Source: Pinguiococcus pyrenoidosus
Lineage: Eukaryota > Sar > Pinguiophyceae > Pinguiochrysidales > Pinguiochrysidaceae
Direction of reading: 5' to 3'
DNA: 64,000 nucleotides
NCBI GenBank assembly: GCA_019677205.1
Contig: JAAMXY010001049.1
Location: 62,001-126,000, forward strand
Each line of letters opens with the position of its first letter. The stretch's first letter is position 1. The translations under genes were made by a program, and so were the position numbers. The notes beneath the pieces are model-generated. The model made no database searches. It was not told the DNA's origin and was given only the letters and a program-made list of their open reading frames with translations. Positions 10,099 through 22,200 of this stretch are shown here, piece by piece.

Positions 10099-10789
10099 TT
10101 AGACGTTTGCCAGGGGGTTGACCTTCTCTGGCTCCTCTGTCACATGCAGGAAAGCACTAGCCATGAACTCCGCTTCCTTGTTCACCACCTCGTTGATCCT
10201 CGCGAGCTTCAGCGTGCGGCGGCGAGACTTGCCGTTGGTGCCCGATCCGCGCGTGCGGTCACGGCGCGCCGCTTCGCGGTTACGGGCACGCTTCTCGTCC
10301 TTGGTGTTGCGCTTGCAGGACATCTCAAGAGAGCCGACAGCTGGAGGAGGCAGCGAGACCCGTCAGAAGCTTCCCAGAGGGAAGCGGAACAGAACTCGAT
10401 GCTCACCTGAACAGCGGCCTCCAGCGATGTGCTGCACACCTCTCACTGCTGTGAAAGCCTGGTGGGGCACTTTTCGTTAGACATGTGGTGTGTGGGCACC
10501 GATGAGGCTGCTTCTACGATCCCGAGGACACGCAAAACGAGTGCTGCCCCCCACTCCGCCCAGCACTCGTCGGCATCGATCCAAATTCTTCCCTCCGCGA
10601 AAGCGAGCAGACTCTTCGTGCATTTCTAACGACCGAGTGCCTCTGCGGGACGCGATGCGCTCCCATGCTCGCGCGTCGAAGCAAGTCCTGCCCATTGAAG
10701 TTCCCGGACCAAACCCGGAATACCTGCGCCGTCTGCGCCAAAGCAAAAACCACGAGCGCCACCACGGTCGCGATTGCAGAGAGCTTCAT
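10099..10789 (-). CDS. small basic protein with bipartite plastid-targeting leader, 119 aa
   Basis: Rebuilt from three exons: 10789-10724 (a signal peptide, MKLSAIATVVALVVFALAQ), 10458-10407 and 10340-10099. The introns are 265 and 66 nt, with CAG|GT donors and AG acceptors, and the phases close exactly. The exon 1/2 join reads TAQ-AFTAVRG, a hydrophobic signal followed by Ala-Phe and basic residues: the leader for import into a red-derived secondary plastid. The mature part is very basic (KDEKRARNREAARR, KSRRRTLKLAR), then a short acidic helix ending PEKVNPLANV. I do not recognise the family. Size, charge and location would suit a plastid ribosome- or nucleic-acid-associated protein, but that is inference. 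Confidence 0.7.
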
Positions 10790-11259
10790 ACTCGGGGGGA
10801 AACAGGACTCTTCGGAAGGAACTGAACACTGCGCTGCGTTCTCCTGTGGCGCTCGCCGTCACCTGTCGCCATAGCCACCTCAGTTGGAGAAACCGTTGGG
10901 AAATCATTATGAAAATATTTAGGATTAGATTTATTTAAATTTTACATATATATTCTAAAGTGCACTGACGATTTTGTCCTGCGTTGTCAGCGACGTGACA
11001 GAAGGAGTCTTTGAGGTCTTGAGGTCTTGAGGTCTTGAGGTCTTGAGGTCTTGAGTTCTTGAGATGAGGGATCAACACAACACGGAATCACCCACGGCAG
11101 GATCGAAATGGCACGTGCGCAAGGCCATCTTTTTTGAGCGCGTGGGTTTGGGGAGCCTTGGGGGGCGCAGCGGCACTTGGGCGGCGTGATTCTTAGTTCC
11201 AGAAGGCCGCGAGAGATTCCAAAGGATCGCAAGTGGTGTAGACATTGACCAGTCGTAGC
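10790..11259. promoter_or_regulatory. divergent intergenic region with AT island 10908-10965
   Basis: A 470-bp spacer between two 5' ends. An AT-rich tract (about 10908-10965, poly T/A with TATATAT) interrupts otherwise GC-balanced sequence, followed by an 8-bp tandem repeat (separate entry). It is probably a shared promoter region. No sequence-specific site is identified. Confidence 0.4.
11011..11064. repeat. 8-bp tandem repeat (TTGAGGTC)n
   Basis: About seven head-to-tail copies of TTGAGGTC, the last ones diverging (TTGAGTTC, TTGAGATG). It lies about 200 bp upstream of the PRP4 kinase ATG. Confidence 0.9.
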
Positions 11260-13539
11260 ATGGACGATTATCGCAGACGGGCGCGCTCGCGCAGTCGATC
11301 ACCGGATGATGAGCGGCGTTCAAGGAAGGTTCGTTGCTGCTCCCGGAGGCTTCAGAATGCAAGTGGAGGCGTCGTCGACTCACCTTTCCGGCCTTTTCCT
11401 GTCCCTCCAGGTCCGTAGGCGAGAAGGCCGCCAGGACAGAGAACGGTGGCGCGACGAACGGCGAAGCAGGGATTTTCCGAATCGCGAAAGGGATTGGCGC
11501 GATTCCCGCGACTCTCGTGCGCCTCAATCTCATGGGGGCCGGGGGGCAAGGGACTATGCGTCCTTTGCGTCTGAAAAAGGTACGTCTGTGTCCAGCGCGC
11601 AAACAAGTTGCAGCAATCATCTTCTAACATGTCGCCGTGATGCTGGCGTGCTGGGGTAGCGAAGGACCGCCAGCGGCGTTCGGAGCCGCCACGGACGCAG
11701 CGCTTCCACAGCAAGGACGACAATCGAGAGAACGAGCACGAACGGAGGCAAGGCCGCAGCTCGGGGAAGGGCATAGATTTGAGGACTCAGCTTGACTCGA
11801 CGGGAAGCGGGAGACCGGCAGTACACCGGGAAGCGGCGCAAAGCGAGGAGGGCTTTGCGAAGCACGGGCCAGATCGCTCTTCGGAGAAGCGCGCCGACAG
11901 CTCGGACGATGACGAGCCCATCGACATCGATGCCAGCTCTCTGCTGGCGGAGGCGCTTGGACAGAAACCCGTTGAGGATGACGAGGAGCGTCGCCGGGAG
12001 GAAAGAAGGCGGAAGAGGCAAGCGCGATACGCGAGTCTACGAGCTCAGGAGGACGAGTCGGGAAGCACTGGTCTGGATCCAGTCGACCAACCTTCCCATG
12101 AGCCTCCCGTCCCAGCACCGGCCTCGGAGGAGGAGGGGAAGCCGGCGCCGCCTCCGCACGACGGGACGCCTCGAGAGGAGAAACCGAAAAGGCTGCACAA
12201 TCGCTTTGCGGAGCTAAGGGAGCAGGAAGAAGCGAAGCGAGAGGCGAGGGGCCAGGAGGGCGAGCCGGAGGAAGACCAGGATGAGCCTGACGAGAGAATT
12301 GCGCAGAACGCGCTGGCCTTGTTTGGGAACAACGACGTGGAAGGAGCTGGAAATGCCGTGGCTCCGGCTCCGGCCGTCTTCGACATGTTCGCGGAGGAGG
12401 ACAACATTCCGCTTCCGGCGAAGGGTTTCCTTGGCGGGGACGCAGCGAATGGCTTTGATCGTGGCGAGGGTGGCGGGCTGCAGGACAATTGGGACGATGC
12501 GGAGGGCTACTACACGTTCAGGGTCAACGAGGTGCTGAACTCTCGCTATCAGGTGATCAACAGCTTGGGACGCGGCGTCTTCAGTTCCGTGCTGAGGGCC
12601 TACGACCGGCAGAAGAGCAACGAGATTGTCGCGGTCAAGGTGATTCGCGCGCATGACATCATGTATCAGGCCGGGATGAAGGAGCTGCAGATCCTCCGCG
12701 AGCTGACAGAAGAAGACGCGGAGAACCGGCGCCACTGCATTCGCATCTTGGACCACTTTGAGTACCGAGAGCATCTCTGCATTGTTATGGAGGCCATGCA
12801 CCTGAATCTTCGAAAGCTTGTCAAGAAGTACGGCAAAGGCGAGGGAATCAACTTGAAGGCCGTGCGGTCGTACGGAAAGCAGCTCTTTGTGGCCCTTCGG
12901 CACATCTCCCGCTGCGGACTCGTCCATGCGGACCTAAAGCCTGACAATATGGTGGTGAACGATGGGCTGAATCTGCTGAAGATTTGCGATTTCGGCTCCG
13001 CATATCGCCTGCATGAGCTTCCCGAGCTAGACGGCACGCCGTATGTGGTCAGCAGGTACTACCGCGCTCCGGAAATCGTGCTGGGCTACGGTCCCAAGTG
13101 CGCAGCCATGGACATCTGGTCCGCAGCAGTGTCCTTGGCGGAGATGTTCACGGGAAAGCTCCTGTTCACGGGGAGGGACAACAACGCCCTCCTCCGCAGT
13201 ATCATGGACCTTTGTGGGAAGGTCCCCAAGCGCATTCTGTCGCGATCCAACTTCCGTGAGGACCATTTCGACGAGCGCGGCTCGTTCCTGTCAAGAGAGA
13301 TTGACCGCGTGACTGGGGGTGAGGTCACTCGCTCGTACTCGAATCTTGCCCCGTCGCGTGACCTCCTGCAGGAACTGTCCTCATCCTTGACACCCCAGGT
13401 GGCAGAGAAGCTGAAGCCCGAGCTCGTTCATTTCAAGGACTTCTTGGAGAAGTGCCTGAATCTCGACCCGTCCCGGAGGATGACTGCCGAGCAAGCTCTG
13501 TCCCATCCCTTTCTGAAAGCGGGTGGTCAGGGCGCGTAG
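11260..13539 (+). CDS. PRPF4B: PRP4-family spliceosomal protein kinase
   Basis: A dual-specificity kinase of the CMGC group that phosphorylates pre-mRNA splicing factors. Three exons: 11260-11328, 11411-11579, 11660-13539. The introns are 82 and 80 nt and the phases close, giving 705 aa. The N-terminus is an RS-like, Arg/Ser/Asp-rich region (MDDYRRRARSRSRSPDDERR), then a long charged linker. The kinase domain runs from about residue 375: glycine loop LGRGVFSSV, VAVKVI lysine near 406, catalytic loop HADLKPDN near 504, DFGSA near 523, and APEIVLGYG. HADLKPDN and DFGSA are the PRP4K forms of these motifs. The family normally acts in nuclear speckles. The stop lies just before a long GT repeat. 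Confidence 0.93.
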
Positions 13540-13546
13540 CCCGCTT

Positions 13547-13921
<375 letters not shown>

Positions 13922-15306
13922 TCACTGAGCTGCCTGTTGCTCCCCCTTGCTGCCCACTGGGGCTGCCCCGAGCGGATTGATCTTTAGCCGGTGCTCGGGC
14001 GCCACGGTCGTTTCCGCAGGAAGGAAGTTGCACTGCGCATGGTCGCACAGCATCGCATCAGCGACGGTCAGAGCTACCATGGCTTCGACCATGGGCACTG
14101 CCCTCGGCAGCACGCAAGGATCGTGCCTGCCCTTGCCCCTCATCGACACTTCTTCTCCGTCCCGCGTGACCGTTTGCTTCGAGAGTTGAAGAACAAGTGA
14201 GTCAGCGAGATGTCTGCTTGGCACGCTCTGGGATGCCGTGAACGCCTTACCTGCTCGCGTCCGATGGTACTTGTGGGCTTGAACGCAACGCGCACAACGA
14301 TGGTCTCGCCATTGCTGATGCCGCCCTGGATCCCGCCACTTCTGTTGGTCTTCGTTCTGGTGCGGCCGTTCTCGTCAATGTAGAAGGCATCGTTGTGCTC
14401 AATGCCAGTGAGCTTCGTCCCAGAGAAGCCGCTGCCGATCTCGAAGCCCTTCGTTGCCGGGAGGGACATGCAGGCCTTCGCCAGCTCCGCCTCCAGCTTG
14501 TCGAAGACGGGCGATCCGAGGCCCGCAGGGACGTTTTGCACGACACATTCCACGACCCCGCCAATGCTATTGCCGCTCTTGCGCACTTCGTCGATCCGGC
14601 TGATCATGCGCTCAGCCGTCTCCGCGTGAGGACAGCGCACGATATTCGCCTCCACATCCTCCAGGGCCACCGAGTTGTGGTCGACGCTGCCCTCCGGCAT
14701 CTCCACCTCTCCCACGGACTTGACGTATCCCACGACGCGAGCCCCGCTGGCAATGCTGATCAGCTTCTTCGCCACCGCCCCAGCTGCCACGCGGCCGATG
14801 GTTTCCCGCGCGCTGCTGCGTCCGCCACCGGCCACGGCGCGAATGCCATACTTGGCGTCATACGCGGCATCTGCGTGAGAAGGCCGGTACGCCACCGCGT
14901 TGGTGTCGTAGTCCTGCGAGCGCTGGTCCTTGTTCCGCACGAGCATGCCGATGGGAGTGCCCAGCGTGTATCCGTCGGGAGAGACGCCCGACAAGATCTC
15001 CACCGTGTCGGTCTCATTCCGGGGCGTCGTCAGACGACTTTGGCCTGGACGGCGACGGTCCAGCTCCGCCTGCACCTCCTCAAGCTTTAGGGGTAGACGA
15101 GGCGGAACTCCGTCCACCGTCACGCCCACTCCGCCGCCGTGAGACTCGCCCCAGGTACTGATGCGGAATATCCGCCCGTAGGAGTTGCCGACGCCCATCT
15201 GCAGCCCCCTGCTAGCGACGCGACCGGAGCGGCCCCAGCCCACACACCGGCCTGGCCCCCGGAGCGCAGAGGCGGGCACGAGCAGCAGCAAGAGGGCGGC
15301 GATCAT
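13922..15306 (-). CDS. CS: chorismate synthase, plastid-targeted
   Basis: Last step of the shikimate pathway: EPSP to chorismate, FMN-dependent, feeding aromatic amino acid synthesis in the plastid. Two exons, 15306-14251 and 14176-13922, with a 74-nt intron (GTAAGG...AG) in phase 0, giving 436 aa. The ATG at 15306 opens a signal peptide ([14 protein letters not shown]) followed by a basic leader ([15 protein letters not shown]). This fits a bipartite plastid presequence, although the cleavage site is followed by Leu, not Phe. The mature enzyme begins [18 protein letters not shown]. Signature blocks: [45 protein letters not shown], and in exon 2 [19 protein letters not shown]. All family blocks appear intact. 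Confidence 0.96.
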
Positions 15307-15502
15307 GGCTCTTCGTGGCGCTTTCACGCGACTTCACTGGCGATACCGAAATGCAAGCGCCGCCTGCGGGCGCACGCAAAGCGCAACTCGTATCGATACC
15401 GAGCGTTCACCTGACGGGTCTGGAGTCTGGTCAGCTGATCGCCGGAGGACAGGGCGAAAAGCAACGCCGCAAAAGGGGGGGCTGCGAAGCAGAACGCACA
15501 TC

Positions 15503-16029
15503 ATGTCCACGTGGTTGCGGCGCGTGGAGCGTGGGATCCTCATGCTGCCTGTGGCATGGCTGTCACAGCGCTTCGGCGTGTCGTTGGAGTGCGTGGACGG
15601 AGGGTACGAAAGGGCCAACGGCGTTTTCCGCGGATGAAAGTGCGCAGAGGGACTGATCAGCCATTTCTTAGGACTCCCGAGAGGAAATTTGTGCTGGTGG
15701 ATCGTTTCAGCACAGCTTTCCTCAACGAGTACTACAACAAGGAGCTGTACTCCCTCTTGTACGTTTGCAATCCGCCTCCAAGAGACAAGAGCTGCTCGCT
15801 GAACGCCGCCAAACCTGTTCCAAGGTGTCCGGACCAGCCCAGCGTGCGAATAGTGAGGAATTTAGTGAACCAAGACGGCAGCTGGGTGCCCGCGAAGAAC
15901 AACATGAGCGTTTTCATACCCGGCGGTACGACAAACCTTGCCGCGGGAGGCCAGAGCGCAGCCGAAGCAACTCATCTGACAGCACGGCCCTCGTGTAGGA
16001 TACTGCTGGCTAGCAAAAGACGAAGATGA
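15503..16029 (+). CDS. hypothetical small protein with N-terminal hydrophobic segment
   Basis: Not recognised. Exon 1 (15503-15603) encodes MSTWLRRVERGILMLPVAWL, a basic then hydrophobic start like a signal peptide or anchor. A 68-nt GT-AG intron (15604-15671) joins in phase to exon 2 from 15672, reading TPERKFVLVDRFSTAFLNEY and then a Cys/Pro-containing stretch (CNPPPRDKSC). The 3' end is uncertain: a possible donor near 15926 (GTACGA) could remove the poorly structured tail. It is divergent from chorismate synthase, with 196 bp between their starts. Confidence 0.45.
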
Positions 16030-16274
16030 CGCATTGTCTGATAGTAACGACTTTGGTGAGAGCGGCCCGTGGCGATGTCTCCCGCGTAGCTTCTCCTGGG
16101 CTAACCTAAGGGATTTCATTTTGCGCCCACGTGATAGGGCCGATGCCGCTGGCGCTGCTGGATAGTCGCGTTCTGGCGGTCTGCTGGCCACCGTCGAAAG
16201 CAAGATGGGAGGCTGGCAGAAAGCGATGAGATCAAGTGACTTCACTTTGCGAGCGGTTCTGTGAAACGATCATC

Positions 16275-19200
16275 TCACAGCTCATCGACATCCGCTGCCT
16301 CCCTCCACTGCGAACGGGTTTTCGGAACGACGACGCATTGGCTCCCGGGACGCTTCGCTAGCGACGCAGGATCGGCGCGCAGGGCCGCCTCGCTGGAGTC
16401 GGGAGTTTCCTTAGATCTACCGAGCCCCTCGCTGAGGGATCCACCCAGGTCAACGTGCGACAGCGCTTGTATCGTGGCCGCGTCCCGCACGGTCGGGGCG
16501 CTCGGCCGAACCTGCACGGTCTTGGTAGCTGGTCGGAAGCTCTCCAAGGAGACCCGCCGCCGTCGCACGAGGGGCTTCTTCCGCTCTGTTCCCAGAAAGC
16601 CTGCTCCGAGGGCTTTTGATGTTTTGGATCTCGAGATGAAGCGTGTGAGCGCGGATTCACGCTCGTCTTCCCCCGGCGCTCCGCAGCCCACCGAGGCCTG
16701 ATTGCGATTCACCTCCTTCGAAGGGGATTCTCCTTCTTTGCTTCGCAGTCTCGTCCCTTCCGGCCTGCGCTGCACCGGCTCTGCCGGCTCCACGCTCAGT
16801 GATCCAGACGGCGAGGAAGGCGGACTGGCCAAGCTCTCGTTGGTGTTCTTCGCGTCCACGGCGTACGCAACATGGCGTATGAGCTCCCGCATGACCTGGC
16901 TCGAGACTCTGTAGAGCTGGCAATGGGACGTTGAGACCATCTTGCTGACCCAGACAGACGGTCTCTCCTTCTTCGTCAGATTGGTGGTGGCCAGCTCGAG
17001 ATCAACCGCACACGCGACGGATCCGTCTTGCCTCTGCAACGACAGCTTCACCTGTGTCGCAGGAACCCCAACGTCCGGGACACGTGTAGAAGCTTTGGCG
17101 ATGCAGATCTCCTTCCGGGCTGGCGTCTGCACCCACAGCTCCGCGGCGACGGTTCGAAAGTCCGGCGACACTTTGCAGCGATAGCACTCATCAACCGGAA
17201 TCGTGTTCGCGAGCTGCAACGGCGCAGTGTGCCAGTCCTTGGGCCCCACACGGATTCGAAGGAAGCAGCGCACGACTCCCTTCTGACTGCTCACGACGTC
17301 GTTTGTCTTCTGGAGACCGCTGATTCTCATCACGTTCGCCGTGAGGCGAAGCGTGGGGAACTCAGCGGCGCGCAACAGAGGCACGTAGTGACCACGGCCG
17401 ATGACGGAGCCGGTGACCACCGGCTCGAAATCTCCGACGTCGTCGACAGCTCTGACGTGGCCGCTGCAGAGCACAAACACGGTGTCGGCGTCGTCTTGCT
17501 GCAGGTCGATCAGCACCTCGTTGGGTACGGACAGGTACAGTTCCATGCGCCTGAGCATGGAGCGCAGGAAGCCATCTTCTCTGCCAGCCGAGATGGCCGA
17601 GCGCTGAAGCGGTGCCAGACACGCGTCTTCTGCGAGACGCATCCGGGTCTGCGTGGAGAGGCTCTGGAAGACGTTGGGCAGCCAGATCCCCTCCAGCTTG
17701 GAGTCGATGTGCTTGAAGAACTTCAACGTCGTCTCGCGGATCTCCAGCCCGTAGCGGTGCGAACGCATGTAGCGCCTGATCACGCCATGCCGCCGCCGTC
17801 GAGTCGCCGTCTCGTGCTCCCGCGCTTCGATGGCAGAGCTCATCACGGCCGTGATGCAGGCGTCGCACAAAACGGCGCCGAAGACCATGACGAAGATGGC
17901 GAACACGCGCTCGGCGTCCGTGACAATCTGCACGTTGCCATATCCCACGGTGGTGAGCGTGTAGAGCGCCCAGTAGTATGCTCTTAGGTACAGCTCTGCC
18001 TGCGTGAGACACTGCCGACGCGAGTGGATTTCACAATCGATGGCGTCCAGCCAGTTGGGACTGCTCTCCACGCGGCCCAGGCACAAGAACACACAGGCCG
18101 CCGTATGCGCAGACAGTATCGTCAACAGCATCATCTTCGCCGTGCGTCGCAGGCCGCTGGCGCCCGTCGCGAAGAACTCCAGACTGTCCATGTAGGCGGC
18201 AAGTCTGGCAACCCGCGCCCACTGAAAGAGCCTCAGGAGGCCCCGGAGCGAAGCCCGGTAGCCCGCCGCCGACGCCAGCAGCGACACGGGCAGCGTGGCC
18301 ACGGCGTCGTACTTGAAGTCCTTGGCCAGGTACAGCTTGGAGAAGTCGCGATACCTGTTGAGTAGAATGCCTTCGTGGACACGCGCGAAGCAGCGCAGGC
18401 GCAGGAAAATGTCCACGAGGAAGAACAGCTCCGCGGCGCTCTCCGCCACCACGGTCGCCGTGGAGTCGGGAACATCGAAGGCCAAGCCCAGCGGGATGAG
18501 CAGCAGCAGGGCCGAGGTGAGCAACAGCGCCAGCGCATCCCAGGCGACTCGTTGGACACTGTGCGGCTCCACCACGAAGCGGTCTCCCGAGGGCTCCTCG
18601 TCCACGTGGCCCGCCATCAGCTTGCGCATCTTGGAGTTGTGGAGGTTGTCCGCGACCTTTGCGATCATGGACGACGTGCTCTGCGCCAGCAGCTCCACCG
18701 CGTGCTGCTGCACGTAGTGGTCGAAGTGCTCCACCTGGTCCAGTTCGCGAAGCAGCATGACGAAGTCGTCCTTGTGCAGCGTAAAGCACAGGCTGTTGTC
18801 GTCGGCTATGGCCAAGCAGGGCTGCACCAGCGCGCCGAAGAACTCTCCCTCTCCGAAGGAACAGAATTCCAGCGTCGTGAACGTGGTCTGGCCGTCCGCA
18901 CTGCTGAGACGCACCCGCCCGCGGAAGAGATAGTACAGCGTGATGGCCAGCTCGTTGTTGTAGAACACCACGTCGCCCTTGAGATACGTCTCGATCTTGA
19001 GCTTCTCCACCAGGCGCACCAGCTCGGTAGTCCCGTAGCTGCGGAAGAAGAACTGCTTGCTCACGGACGGTCCGATGAGATCCAGCACCAACTCCGTGCG
19101 CAGCTGAGACGGCAGGTAGCCCAGCAGCTCGGTGCCCGGGACGCCGCGCTGCGTGGCCCAGATCGCAGAGAAGTACTTGCGCATATGCTCCGTCTGCTCG

Positions 19201-22200
19201 TGCCTGGCGTTTTGGAGGCGCAGGAAGGCCCCGATGGTTTCCTTCTGGTTGGCGAAGAGGCTCACGGTGACGTCCACCTGCGTCACGATGTCCTCCAGGT
19301 TCGCCACGCAGAACGTGAAGATGAGCGTGCCAAACACCAGCACCACCACGTTAAAGAGGATCTCCGCGTCGGATACAGCCGCGATGTCTCCGTAGCCCAC
19401 CGTAGTGAGCGTGGCCACGGCCCAGTACAGCGCGTGGATGTATTGCGACGGGTAGCTGGCGTCGGGCAGAATCCCCGCCTGCGCGGCCCAGTTGGCGTCG
19501 CTGCCGCTCTCAAAGTCTTCGAACGCCAGGAGGAAGAAAACGCACGCGAAGAAGTGCGAGCCCAGGAACAAGAGAAACAAGAGCTTGCCCATGCGAAGGC
19601 TTCCCTTGCCCACGGTCAAGCCTTGCTTGGCGCCGAAGTCCTCCAGAGCACCCACGTGGAGCCGCAGGTCCACGGCACGAGCCAGCTTGGGAACCCGCAG
19701 CACCGCGAACAGCTGCGGCGCAGTGAGGCCGTCCGGAGAGACCAGGAACGCCACCACCTCGATGGGCAGCAGCCCGAGCATGTGGGGCACCAGGCGACCA
19801 GTGCGGATGGAATACTGGAGCCGCGGCCAGAAGGCGTCAGCAACGACGGCGCCGTCGTCGTCGACGTCTGTGAAGCGCAGTCGAAGAATCACGTCCAGCA
19901 GAAAGACGGCGTCGCCCAGATAATCCACCACGAAGTATCGAATGCGACTCTCCTGCCCAAAGAACGCCAGACGGAACGGCACTGACAATACGTTCCACAC
20001 CACACAAAGGAGCACCAGTGCATTCCACCAGCTGTAAGAGGAATACTTCCCACCCAAGCGCTTCTCTCTGGCTTCCGACGCGGCCTCTCCTGCCTCGGCC
20101 ACCTGCACGACCGATCGCTGCCGCTCCGAAGCGAACGCGCGAATGTCGTCAAGACGCGCTTCGTCGGCAGAGACGCGCAAGAGGATCGAGTGAAACGCAG
20201 AGCGCTCCAGCAGAAACAGCTCACAGTCGGTACAGGCGCGCGCGTGTACCTGATCCAGCGAGGCATCAACACGCTCTTTATTGCCCCCATTCCCAGCATC
20301 GTTGTCGTCGTTGGGAAGTATCTGCCACTCGTAGAAAGTTCCGCCGGGTGCCGCAGACGTGGTGTTGTCCCTCCAGATGAGGTCCACGAAGCCAGAGTTC
20401 ACGAAGAACATGCCAGGCGCCGGCTTGTCCGCAGCCACAATCCAGTCATGGCGCCGATAGAGGCGTTCCTGTAGATTTACCATGAGCAAGCGCCTGACAC
20501 CGCCACTGCAGCTGCGAAAGGCGTCGCAGCCGTCTACCAAGGTATGGCTGATGGCTAGACGAACGTCGTTGCGCAAGTTGTGCGGCAGCCGATTTGCCCA
20601 CAGCCGCTGCTCGTCGACGCCGTTGGCCTCAGTCTCCACGAAGTCCAGGAAGTGTTTGACTTTGTCCTGCACGTGGTGCGACACAGACTGCTCCGTCATG
20701 AACACGCTGAGCGCTTCCCTCTTGTGCACCACGTTGTTGGGCGACACTTCCACATTCCGCACGAACGATGCCACATTCGCGACGACCGAGGCCGAGAAAA
20801 TAGCTCCAATACCGCCCACGAAGAGCGCATACACCGTGGAATCGATGGCGTCGGGAGAGATGTCGCCATAGCCCACGGTGGTGAAGGTGGTGAAGGCCCA
20901 GTAGAGTGAGCGATGGTAGCCCTCGTCGTCGTAGAGGACCAAAGACCACCCGACGCTGGCCCAGTGGATGATCACCAGAGCGGCAAGAACCAGCTTGGTG
21001 ACCGCCATGGCGCTAGCAGACACCACCCAATTGAAGGCATCCGCTAGGTGTATCTTGAAATCGTTAACATACGCTGACAGCAGGAGCGTGCGTAGCAGCT
21101 TAGGCAGCCGCAGCAACGCCAGCGTCCGCGTCGGATTGTCGGCATCGACGAGGAGTAGGAATACACGGCCCAGGTACTCCAAGGGCAGCACGCAAAGCAG
21201 CTCCAGCTTGAAGCGCAGGGACGACTGGTAGCGGAGGCGGATGGCGTCCAAGTCGTACACGACATCATGGCGGCCCGTCTCGATGTCTCGGAAGGCGAAG
21301 AGTCTTGCCTGCGCCAGCATCTCGCACAGATGCACCACTTCCACAAGGCCGTTGAGCGCGAATTCCGTGGCCGTCAAGTCGGCGTCGGTGCCGCCCAGGA
21401 AATACGCCGGGATGCTGAGCGCGACGTACAGCGCGCAGGACGCCAACAGTGCGTCCCAGTATACTCTTAGCGGCGAGTCGGGCTCGATCAAGTAGTCGTC
21501 TCGCTTCAGCACGGTGTCTTCCATCATGGACTTCACCTTCGCCGTGGTATTCTTCTGCGCCGCCAGGCGCTTCTTGTGCTGCTCGATCTCCGTACGATAC
21601 GCCTTGATCGTGGCGGCGATGCCTTTGTCCGTGGACTTCCACGGCTCCAGACACTCCGTGCGAAGCTCCGGGAACGCCGGCAGCAGGCGCTGCCAGTCGG
21701 CGTAGACGAGCACGAAGACCTCGCAGAAGGACGCCGAGGACGCGCGGAGGCCCACGGGATGGTTGGTGCCGAACAGCAGCTGGAAGTCGCCGACAAAGTC
21801 TCCTGGTAGCATCGTGCTCAAGGGATGCTCGTTGCCTTCCACCACCACTTGGATCTCACCGCTCCTCGCAATCACCAAGTCGCGCTGCGGCTCACCGCAC
21901 TGCACGATCGTCGAAGCCGGCGCGTACACCAACGGCTGCAACGCCGCGGCGGTCTGGAGCAAAAAGTCGCGGCTGCGAAAGCTGGGGTTCCAGAACGGAA
22001 TTTTCTCCAGCAGCAGACACCGCCGCTGCCACAGCTTGAGCCGCACGTCTTCCGGCAGCTCCGCCAGGATCTGGTGCTCCAGCACACCGAACTGCTTGTT
22101 GTAGATGTAGTCGAAGATGCCGTTGATGCGCGAGCGCAGCTCCTCCGACAGCTGCCGGAAGTCCATGTACAGCGCCAGCTCGTCCATCTCGCTGCGGAAG

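Noticed and set aside
18375-19985. 536-codon plus-strand frame opposite the potassium channel
   Set aside because: It is an antisense shadow of a GC-rich coding exon with biased third positions. The minus frame carries clear channel motifs.
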